Of a stretch of DNA of 64,000 nt, positions 54,471 to 64,000 are shown piece by piece (within the stretch, counting starts at the first letter, position 1; each line of letters opens with the position of its first letter). The DNA lies in assembly GCA_963970005.1 (NCBI GenBank), contig CAXAMN010003547.1:81606-145605 (forward strand). The letters are read 5' to 3'. Source of the DNA: Durusdinium trenchii. Taxonomy: Eukaryota; Sar; Dinophyceae; Suessiales; Symbiodiniaceae. Below the pieces are notes generated by a model. The model was given only the letters and a program-made list of their open reading frames with translations, ran no database searches and was not told the DNA's origin. The translations under genes and the position numbers were made by a program.

Positions 54471-56510
54471 AATTTCAATCGATCTTCAAACCAAGTACCA
54501 GTACCACCCGCTGCACGTTGCTGCTTGTGCTACTGTTGGAAGAATCCTGAGGATGTCATGCTGCCATCACGGGAATAGTCAACCACCAAAACTGAGAAAA
54601 CCCTCTCCCGCGTTGATCGGCCTTTATAGATATAAAATAACATAATGTAACATAATATATAATTGACGTTTTTCAACTGTCGAATCATTCGAATCCACAT
54701 GTCCTCATGCATCTTCGGGTTGTCTCGGTTTTTCCGGGGGTCTGGTCTTGGCGGCTTGCGGAGATTTGCATCTACCTTGCATCTACCCCAAGCCCTTGGG
54801 TTTGTCGGTCAATTGAAGGGCCTTCTTTGTTGACTCAAACAGCCACACACTCATACACACTCCATATAACTGGCATATTGACCCTTGAAACCACCCCAAC
54901 TGAGTCAATATGGTCCCATTGTCGTTTCTGGGAACGCGCAGGCACGGCCGTCGGTCCGGCGCGGCCCAGCCACCAAACCCGGCTTCAACGGTCGGCTCTG
55001 GCTCTGGGTCGACAGCCTGGCCGATGGCCTTTCTTCCACAAAAGACTCGTGATTTCTTAGGGGTCCTCCCCGGAACGACACAAATCCATGGCCAGTTCGG
55101 CCCAAGTCACTAATGCGTCACCCTCCTCGGGATGCCCCACGAGCCTGGTCAGAGTGTCCAAAGGGGGCTCCCAGACCGACTCGAATCCGACAGCGTGACT
55201 CAACGGGTGAACTTCTTTGCTCCAAACGTGACAAAAGAAAACACGACAGGCAGAACTATAGCATACAGCATCCAGCATTTCAATGCTTCAGAAGGCCCAA
55301 ATCCCCATGATTCATGAATCCCTTTTGTGGTGACTTGCACATTGCCGCACCATGCAACAAATTGGGGCTGTTCGTGAGGGGCTTGCACTCAGGTAGGACG
55401 CCGGCGCATGGCCTAGGTTAGCAGTACCACGGATAGCTCTGAAATGTCCCGTTGCAGAAAAGCGAGACACCTGGAGGAACAATTAGCACCGACTTCCCGA
55501 CGAGCAGCGCAGTGACATCAATTTGAAGTGCCTTGCTGACCGCGGACCGACATTTCATTGGGAGGGTCAAACCCATAGCCCCGGCTCAACATGTCCACTG
55601 TTTTATCTTTGATCTTGGAAGGGCCGCCCATTGACGCCTTTGTGGGTCCTAGATGGTCCTTGAAGGTCCTGGTGTTGGGTGCCGCCTCTTTGCTTGGGAT
55701 GATTCTGAAGTGATCCTTGCTGATCCAAATAGCAGAACACCAAGGCATCAGCAACAACCACGAGTCATAAAGCGTTGAAAACGACTCTCTCGGCCAAGCT
55801 TCAAGGAACCAAAAGAGGGTGGCCCCTTAAGGATCTTAAGGTAGACTCTTCACTGCGGGCCACCGTTTCCTTTTTTTCGTTGTCCTTTTGGCCACAAATC
55901 ACAGCAAAGTCAAAGGCCATCAGTCCATCGGTCGTTGTTTCACTTCAGTGGAAAACCATGGAACCCATTGTCTCTCTGTCTGTATATACCGACTATTATA
56001 TCAACAAAAAAGATCGGTCATGATCCAACTATGCAATACAAGACCAATATCAAAGGGGAAGAGTTGGTATGTTCCTTTTGCGGATTGATCAATCTGTTCA
56101 GCTGACCGAAAGAAAAAATGGAATCCTCCGTCACGCCATCGCGTTCCCTTGATACGAGGGGTAACGCGCTTCGCGGACTTCATGGAGCGCAAAAGGATGC
56201 ATTTGTGGTAGTGGCAAACCAAAAACAACATGAGGTTCTGTCAGAAAGATATCAACTGTTTGCAAACAGCAAAACTTTCAAAAATACCTCAACTGTCTCA
56301 CAAATGCTCTGTTCCATCTAGACATTCTGTATCATTCTACAAGTTTTGCCACGTCTCTCCACCTCGCTGTCCGTGTTCGCCCATCACTCCTTGGACCTCT
56401 TCAGTCGCAGCACTGAGGGTGTCCAGGAGTCATGGGAGTCTGGGGCACCGAATTCAGAAGATTGCCTGCGGAGCCTCCACATGGGAGAAAGAGCAACATT
56501 TTGGCAATTT
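54471..56510. other. No firm gene
   Basis: Minus 54905-55105, minus 55518-55757 and plus 56118-56321 are open and moderately protein-like but contradictory between strands. AT-rich DNA at 54630-54670. No repeat family. Confidence 0.25.
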
Positions 56511-56514
56511 CTGT

Positions 56515-57335
56515 CTTCCCAAAACATCAACCCCAGCCTTCCAATGAAAATGTCTGTCTTCTCCAAACACAACCCCTAGCCTCGCAAAGACCGTTTATGT
56601 CTTCCCAAAACATAAGCCCTAGCCTTCCACAGACCATTTCTGTCTTCCCAAAAACCAACCCTAGCCTTCCAAAGACCATTTCTGACATCAACCCCAGCCT
56701 TCCGAGGACCATGTCTGTCTTCCCAAAACATAGCCTTTCAAAGACAATTTCTTCGATGCTAGCCTTAAAAAGACAACTTCTGTCTTCCCAAAACATCAGC
56801 CCAGGGACCCTTTTTACCGAAACACAAACCGTAGCCTTCTTGACCACATCAACCCCAGCCTTCCAAAGACCACTTCTGCCTTCCCAAAACTCCAAAGACC
56901 ATTGCTGCCTTCCCACATCAGCCCTATCCTTCCAAAGACCATTTCTGTCTTCCCAAAACACCAACCCCAGCCTTCCAAGACCATTTCAGCCGTCCCAATC
57001 AACCTTAGCCTTCCAAAGACCGTATCTGTCTTCCCAAAACATCAACCCTAGCCTTCCAAAGGCCATTTCTGTCTTCCCAAAACATCAACCCTAGCCTTCC
57101 AAAGACCATTTCTGTCTTCCCAACCACCAACCAGGCCTTCCAAAGACCATGTCTGTCTTCCCAAACATTTAGGCCTTGCGATTACAATGTCTGTCTTGCC
57201 AGACACCAATAACCCCAGCCTTCCAAAGACCATTTCTGTCTTCCCGACCACCAACCATCTGTCTCCCACACATGAACCCCAGCCTTCCAAAGACATCAAG
57301 CCTGGCCTTCCAAAGGCCATGTAACAGAAAGGTTG
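56515..57335. repeat. About 43-bp tandem array
   Basis: Unit AACATCAACCCTAGCCTTCC followed by AAAGACCATTTCTGTCTTCCC, about 18 degenerate copies with internal deletions. It produces repetitive open frames on both strands (plus phrase PSLPKTISVFPK), which I do not regard as genes. Confidence 0.92.
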
Positions 57336-57830
57336 ACCTGGTTTTGTCGAAAACCCATGGTTGTCTGGTCCCGCGTTGCAGCTTGGATCCAAGACCATCA
57401 AAGGATCAGCCATACGGATGGTCCGCTGGCCAGTCAGAGAATCATTGCGTCTCGCCCAACGCTTTTGTCAACCTCGGCTGACTTAAAATGCCTCACTGCA
57501 CTCCTCCGGATCTGGCCTGGCAGCGACAACCTTACCTCCAGGTGAGCTCTGGTAGAATATGTGCTCTCATACATGATATTTTACTATTATAAACTATTAC
57601 TATACCATACTATACCCAGTAAACCATCAATTTGGTGGTTTTTGGTCGTAGCTCAAGTCACATACAGACCTCTGTTTTTTGGCTGTTTTTGATGTTTATT
57701 GGGGGACCTGTTCAGCCAGCCAGCCAAATGAGTACGTAGTTCAGGTGAGGCAATGCTTTCTTCGATCAGCTCAGATGGCAAATGTCGATGACGACGAGGA
57801 TTGTCTGGACATTGAAGGTGCCATCATCCT

Positions 57831-57978
57831 GAGACCAGGGAAAACGAGCTTAGGGTGGAGGCCATGGCTATTAGGGTGGAGGTCATCACTTTTAGGATGG
57901 AGGCCGTCGCAAGTAGGTTGGAGGCCATCGCTCTGAGGATGGAGGCCGTCAGACTCGCTTTGGGTCAGTGTCTATCAG
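57831..57978 (+). CDS. Coiled-coil exon made of 30-bp repeats
   Basis: The plus frame reads RENELRVEAMAIRVEVITFR then MEAVASRLEAIALRMEAVRL. DNA units AGGWTGGAGGCCRTCGC recur every 30 bp, so the protein repeat is ten residues (R-[ML]-E-A-[VI]-A-x3). A GT donor follows (CTATCAG|GTGACC, GT at 57979-57980). The upstream edge is taken as the AG near 57829-57830. Similar sequence (TTGGAGGCCATCGCTAGTAGGC) recurs at 60427-60450. Partner exons are unknown. It is the only plus-strand candidate exon I favour in the window. Confidence 0.45.
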
Positions 57979-57980
57979 GT

Positions 57981-59050
57981 GACCTGGACCTGAAGACCTC
58001 AAGCATCAGATATCGAATGAGGATACCAAAGAAGATCTTGGGAAACACCGTTAGACGCCTGCAATGTGCGATTCAAGGGTAGACGGTAGACGCCTTGATC
58101 TCGAATCCACAAGCGGGTCTAGAGATTTCGGCCGCCGGCCCAGCCGCCCAGCTACACGAAGTGCGAACTGGTGTCCCACATCGTGGAGTCAATTCCCCAC
58201 ATCTTGGAGTTAATTATCATTAATTATCAATATTTTACGAACAAGGATACATAATACAACTAATACATAAATATCACATAATATCACGATATCTATTTAC
58301 CATTAACATTAATTCTTAGTTGACTGATTGATAAAAACCCCCCACGGCTTAGCCTAGACTCGGCCTAGAGATGCTTGACTATCGAGGTAGGGGTGTTAAT
58401 CCACATCCAACATGAGTTGCCAATTCTGCCATTCCCTCAATCAGCTTCCGATCATGGACAGCCACCCAGCAACCAAAATGACTTCTTTCACTCTAAAACC
58501 ACCTGCGATGAATCACCTGCGCCATGAATCCTACTCTGAGACGAAGCACCATACAACCGCCCCAAAATTTGGGCGAAGTATACCTGAGGCATCTTGGGGC
58601 GTCCGCCGAAACGGGATGCGCGCGGCCTGCATGGCTCCCAAAACGGCTCCAAAGCGAAGAGCCGATGTTTATGTTGAGCATCTCTTTTTGCAGCGGTTCT
58701 GACCTGATTATAAAATGGTTCGGAGCCAGGTTCTGAGCATGGGTTGAACGATATGTTACTGTGGATGTTTCAGGGTCAGCTCCACCTGTTCTTTTCAATT
58801 GCATCGTTCGGTTCGTCTTGGACTTCGGACCCAGACCCCCAGATCCCGCGGAGCTCGAGCGTCATGCTGGGGCTGTCGGGACTGCCGGCAATAGAGATGC
58901 ACTTCTCTATTGCTCCATCCATGGCCTGACCAGCGCGAGCTCGAGACAACACCAAGAACATGGAATATCGGAATATCCAGAAAACGATTGGGAGGAAAAG
59001 TCCCCCAGTGATTCAGTTAGCATGTGAGTATTTTGTGAGGTGCTGCATGT
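57981..59050. other. No firm gene
   Basis: 58770-58960 is open on both strands (minus MDGAIEKCISIAGSPDSPSM; plus FVLDFGPRPPDPAELERHAG). AT-rich DNA at 58200-58330. Confidence 0.25.
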
Positions 59051-62000
59051 CCTTTTTGAAATTGAGCAGTTCCTTTCCACCTGAGAACGCCGGGCGTTGA
59101 TCTTCTTTGGGTGTCTTCATTCGGTTTGGACAAACAAACACATACTGCTGGACCCAAACAACCACTGGTAGAAGACTCAAACCCTTCAGACCGCCAAACA
59201 GCCCCAACATACAGTCGAAAGCAAACAGCCTCCTAGGATCCTGGGATCCCTCCCAGGTTTTTCGCAGCCAACTCGACCTAGGTAGTCCGGCCTGCAGAAG
59301 ATAGTCCGGCACCCGCAGTTCATTGGCCAAATCCTTGGCAGTCTTGCCTGGAGACTGGGAGTCAGGCTGCATCTCTGGAGGCTCGGCTCCACCAAATAGA
59401 TCAAACGTGGTCTACCCCCCATCTTGGTCCTAAGGTCCTTACAAGTGTGTGATCCAACCTAATACAGGGCCCTCCAAAGACAGGAATCTGTGAAGAGCTA
59501 CAAAACCGCAAAGTCGGCTAGGAAACGCATATCAAACCTTCACACAACCTCCAGAGCATGGTTTTCATATGTTCCGGCTACAAAACCCTTAAACATGCGT
59601 GTCTTCGATATTTTTCGCATGTAAGATTAGTCTAACAGAACCCCGGCCCGGCGAGGCCGGAGTTGTTGCGTCCCACGCGTGGTTCCTAGCCGTTGGGGTG
59701 TTGTTTCCCCTTGCAGTTTCAAGCACCGTCCGAAGAACAAACGTAAGAACGTTTAGTGCCCCTGTTGTTCTGGTTCTCTTCACTCTTCTACTTCAGATGA
59801 ACCCAGAAAACTCGTGGAGTCTGGCATCGAACTCCGAAATCGGTTCCCACCCTGTGGGGGGGGCCACTGTCCCCCCAACGCAACACAGGGTGCCTCGGGC
59901 GTTCCGGAGATTCACATTGGCGCCCTCCACCAGCAAGCTCGAAGCCGCCTCCGCCAGGGCTCGAGATGTGCTGGACACAGGGCTGACCCCGAATGGCCAC
60001 TGATTAACTATATATAGCTGTCCAAACGGTAAGCTACAAGCGAGAGGTTTACACCAAATCTATCAGAGAGGTGAAGGACACAATCATGGATAATTAGTTT
60101 GGGGGTTTGGTTGGGGAATCTGTCATCGAGCACAACTGACCTATCTCTACTACTACTGTGTACAGATTCTATGAAGTAAAAACAATCGAGCACTACTGTT
60201 TGTTAGGTTTGGTGTGGGTAAAATTGTTGCATCTCTTTCATGCGTCTATTGGCATCATCCATCGCCACTGCCCACAACCATTGTGGTGCTACATGTCGGA
60301 TCCTTTGGGGCTCACAGAATGGGGGATGACTCCAGTGACAGGCCTCTTGCGGCATCGTTTTTGGGACCCCATGACCATCATGAGGCCCTAACTCATTATG
60401 TATGGCCATGTCTGGCCTGCTATTAGGTTGGAGGCCATCGCTAGTAGGCTGAAGCATGTTGCCTCCCTCTGCCCACCTCAAAGTTGCCACACAGGATCGC
60501 TATCATGAGCGGTGTGGCATGGCGGCCGTGGTAGCCCACGCGGCGCAGCATGGTGCGACGGCCCCAGGTGTACTGAATGCCTCAGGGACTCACCGAGAAA
60601 GGGTGCATGGTCTGCAAGGTTCAAATTCAACTGTGAAAGGCTGTGATTTCTATCTTTCGTACAAGTATTGGCCGGAAACGCCTGCAAATGCCAAATCTTA
60701 CGTCTAACGATTGTCATCTGTTGTATACCAACTAATCCGCCGGCCTGCCGGCGTGTCTTGTGGATGTGCTTGTACTTGTACTTGTCTAGTACCAAAGTTG
60801 TTCATCGCTTACATTGCTCCTCTGCGCGGATTTTTGCCTCGACTAACTTGACCCCCCCGCCCCCGCTTTGCACGTTGTTGTCTTCGTTGTCGCCTTCGTC
60901 ATCGGCGTCGGCGTCCTGCACGCGCGTTGCCTGTGTGTTGCTTGCACTTCACAGCGTTTTGCCATGGCTTTAAAAACATTTTGCCCACGGTTTCCACCAT
61001 GTACACCCAACCACGGTTTACACCAGCCATCGTTTACACCAAGCCACTGTTTACACCAACCGCGGTTTACACCAACCACCCTTTACACCAAACCAAGGTT
61101 TACACCAACAACCGCTTACACCAAACCACGGTTTACGCCAACCACCGTTTACACCAAACCAAGGTTTACATCAACCAACGTTTACACCAAAACGCAGTTT
61201 GCACCCACCACCGCTTACACCAAACCATGGTTTACACCAACCACCGTTTACACCAACCACCACTTACACCAACCACCCTTTACACCAATCCAAGGTTTAC
61301 GCCAACCATCCTCTACACCACACCACCGTTTACACCAACCACCGTGCCGTTTGCACCAAGCCACGTTTTGCACCAACCATCGTTTACACCCAACCGCGGT
61401 TTGCACCAACCATTTTGCAACACGCCCCACTTTACACCAACCACACTTCACATCAAGCCACGGTTTTTACCAACCACCGTCTAAGCTCACTCATGATTTA
61501 CGTTGCCTTCTTTGCGACTTTTTCCCACCTCTGCACTTCCACACACCCCTTCCCCTCCCCTGGCCGTTTCTCTGCGTTGCGTCTCCCACCCTTGAGGCAA
61601 GCTCCCTTGATTACGCTTTGCTGGCTACATGTTGCTCACTTGCTTTCCCTCACCCGCTCCACCGGCAGGAGTCAATTTGTGCCTTGCTCTAGGGCCAGCC
61701 CTTGCCGTTTCTTTGCTTTGTGTCTTCCCCTGCCTTCAATCTAGCTCCCATTCTCGTTTTATTTGCTCACGACACGTTGGTCCTCTGAACACATGCGGCA
61801 GCATTCAGCCTTGGAGCGGCACACGCCAACGGCGGTTATATATTACAGAGTTGCTCCTGCCAAGGATGCTCCAGCCGTTTCGCTGTTATATAATATAGTT
61901 CTACCGGGCTGGGGTCAGCTCCTGCCAATGAGATCACAACTTGATCACAGGGTGTGCCAGGGGGTTAGCAAAGGATAAGCAAGCTTCAATTGCAACTCTT

Positions 62001-63845
62001 TTCGAACGCCAAAACCATGTTTCAATCGGTTTCAATGCAATTCTTTCCACCACACAAAAAATAGAACAAACAAACCGCAGAATGCATCCTATTTCATGCT
62101 TCCCTCAGGTCGCCACGAGAAAAAGGAATACTGTACCCCCACAGGTTTTTTGCCTTTCACGAAAAAACAACCCTGCTGTTTTTGCATTTCAACCGTGCCT
62201 TTCACCGTGTGAAGCATCCGGATCACGTTGTTGGCCAAGTAGGGTTCGTCCACATCAGCGCTGGCCTCGATGAGGCGCCGCACCAGCACGGCGGTGCCCT
62301 GGAACATGGCGGCCGTGTGCAAGGTCCGGGAGAGATCAAAGGACTCGGCTTCACTCCTCAGCGTCTTTTGCAGATGTTTTTGCCAGTGTATGGTGTGGGA
62401 ACATGGACAGCTTCGCACTTGAACGAAGGGTTGAAGCCCAAACGCTCCAAACACTCCAAAATCATGGATGGGAGCGCGTTTGATCCCACACAGGCTGGTT
62501 TTGGAGGTCGTAGTGGGTTCACTGACCATCCCTAGGGATCTACAGACATTCGAAAAGCTTGACTGGACCCTCCAAACCTAGATACAGGCGTCGAACACAT
62601 CACGTTCTCAAAGCGTATATGGATCCATGTAGGGCATGGTCATGGTGTTGGATGATGATGCTCTTTTCTGACTCTTACCGATGGTTGAACCTGATTCAAG
62701 CTTACGAACACGCACGCCAGCAACATTGGCTACACCAACCGGGTCCCCGGTAAGCTTGCTCACCTTTTGGCAGCCTGCTGTCTTGTCGAGGGTACAACCC
62801 AATGGTTCAACACAAATTACATGGGCGAGCTTGAGTTTTGAGACGTTTTGAATGTCACCAAAGCTGCAAATATTGCAATCGCATGACCGTCAATCAGCCC
62901 AAACTACGGCATCCTCATCCGTGGCCAACCTGGGACGGTCTCACGGAAATGTCAAACAGCCCTAAGATCCTGGACACCAAGCATGGCCTTCGGCTTCTTG
63001 CCCCCATCCACCCCCGTTCGACACCGGGCATCAAAAACGCCTGTGTAGCATCCTCGGCCCCAGCGGCGATCGCCATGTGCAGGGCATGGTCTCCAAAGAG
63101 GTTCCTCGGTCCATCAACTGTCGACTCCGAGAGAAGTGATGGCCACGATGGTGGTCCTTTTTGTGGAAGCTTTGGTGGAAGGGAGGGCATGATTTTGTCA
63201 GGTGCCCATTTCTGTCCAATTACTGGGGTTTGACAAGTTGATCGACTCAAGTCGATACACCCGTGCGAGGCGTAATCTTCCAAAGGCTCATATTTTTCCA
63301 CTGCTTTGGGTTCCTTGGGTGTCCCTGGCTTTCACTGGCTGCCAGGTGGTATTCCGTTCAATTTTTCTGCTGAAACACCAAGGTTCTTTTTCCTTGGGTC
63401 TGCAGAGACGCTACACAGCAGCCGGATCCCAATGGGGTCGTTTTCCAGAGCGGCCACGCCCACCTGGGTGGCGCCGGAAGGATCGGTCGGACCGGTCAAA
63501 GCCCCTGGACGTCCAGAAGCGGTGGTGAAGCGCTCAGAAATAGGTGAAACAAATTTCATGCTCCTCACACATGGGTTGTACTTCAAGAATGGTTCCCTAG
63601 TGAGGCTGGCTGGAAATTCCATCAACAGCTGTGAGACCTCAGGGTGTCTATTCACCGCCTCAACTGCCATACTCTTCTTGTACCCAAAAAAATTTTTTCG
63701 GCCCAGGCGCTGGAAAATGTGGGATCGCTTGAGTACTCACTGCAGCATTGGCCGCGAAGAGCAGCTGCATGGCTTCATGGTTCTTGAACCTGGCGCAAAT
63801 GTGGATCAGTGAGCAGCCTTTGTCCAAGTTGATCTCGGCACGCGC
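59050..63845 (-). CDS. Ankyrin-repeat protein, at least seven scattered exon blocks
   Basis: On the minus strand ankyrin-like pieces follow one another. 63741-63845 (35 codons, phase 0, CAG acceptor, GTGAGT donor) reads DKGCSLIHICARFKNHEAMQ. About 63570-63665 reads AVEAVNRHPEVSQLLMEFPA. About 63360-63480 reads ATQVGVAALENDPIGIRLLC. About 62935-63110 reads FGDHALHMAIAAGAEDATQA. About 62190-62370 reads RTLHTAAMFQGTAVLVRRLI. 60477-60572 (32 codons, phase 0) reads YHGRHATPLMIAILCGNFE. 59888-59975 reads ALAEAASSLLVEGANVNLRN. About 59270-59400 reads SPGKTAKDLANELRVPDYLL. Motifs such as 'A-T-P-L-x-x-A' and 'G-A-x-V-N' mark the repeats, which serve protein-protein binding. Only some joints were checked for phase; 60477-60572 to 59888-59975 does not fit directly, so exons are missing. 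The large intron near 60.6-62.2 kb holds a minisatellite. The gene probably extends beyond the right edge. Confidence 0.6.
61000..61490. repeat. 16-17-bp tandem array
   Basis: Unit GTTTACACCAACCACC with variants (TTTACACCAAACCAAGG), about 28 copies. It lies in the presumed intron of the ankyrin gene and generates long repetitive open frames in the plus direction (phrase FTPTTVYTK) that are unlikely to be proteins. Confidence 0.92.
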
Positions 63846-64000
63846 CTGCGGGGACAAGGCGTAGGATGCAAAGTACACACCTTGACACCCCATGAAAACA
63901 CGTGTTGGGGTGGAGATGAGATGCTGGACACCTCAAAGAACTGGATTCCATATCCTTCTTACACCTTCAACCCGTCTATTTTAATATCATGTTGGAGCCT

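Noticed and set aside
56432..57413. Repetitive ORFs on both strands
   Set aside because: By-products of the 43-bp array; peptide phrases repeat with unit frameshifts.
60868..61744. Plus-strand repetitive proteins of 180-270 codons
   Set aside because: Generated by the 16-17-bp tandem array; open in more than one frame, no start or splice context.

Overview
The window looks like nuclear DNA of a dinoflagellate. Three observations support this. A triple, truncated copy of the dinoflagellate spliced leader (DinoSL, known 3' end GCCATTTTGGCTCAAG) sits at the 5' edge of a retroelement at 31830-31873. Gene fragments can be joined in phase only across introns that begin GT, GC or GA and end AG. The retroelement proteins (Copia polyprotein with a methyltransferase-like insert, GC-rich RLE-type LINE with a GEASHPGP motif) resemble those known from Symbiodiniaceae and relatives. 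No rRNA, convincing tRNA or CRISPR was seen. One assembly gap of 10 N lies at 54057-54066.

Host genes are sparse, intron-rich and almost all on the minus strand. They are: an exon at 231-350; a DLEC1/HYDIN-like axonemal ASH-domain gene (about 3.07-5.44 kb, exon chain solved in phase); a three-exon 139-aa gene (6.17-7.31 kb); a multi-exon small gene (7.69-8.80 kb); a two-exon gene (10.62-11.14 kb); a calpain-like gene (14.83-17.47 kb) in which all three catalytic residues are replaced; a polytopic membrane protein (about 42.2-44.2 kb); and an ankyrin-repeat gene spread over 59.0-63.85 kb. Only a coiled-coil exon at 57.83-57.98 kb is better supported on plus.

Mobile DNA fills the middle. Integrase and gag fossils lie at 19.3-20.9 kb, a candidate miniature terminal-repeat element at 22.05-23.48 kb, and a Copia fossil (protease, integrase C-terminus, RNase H remnant) at 24.06-25.2 kb. 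A 5.1-kb RLE-type non-LTR retrotransposon (26.75-31.87 kb) is inserted in a (TA)n tract with a DinoSL triplet at its 5' end. A LINE RT fossil is at 34.0-34.2 kb. A complete-ended Copia LTR element (45.26-50.61 kb) has LTRs about 98-99% identical but has lost its integrase.

Tandem and dispersed repeats occupy much of the rest: an 82-bp hairpin-forming array (12.85-14.29 kb), 60-bp and 73-bp arrays, a CTACTAG-rich family at several loci, a 43-bp array (56.5-57.3 kb) and a 16-17-bp array (61.0-61.5 kb). Gene models were made by hand from splice motifs and reading phase, without transcript evidence, so exon edges are inferences.
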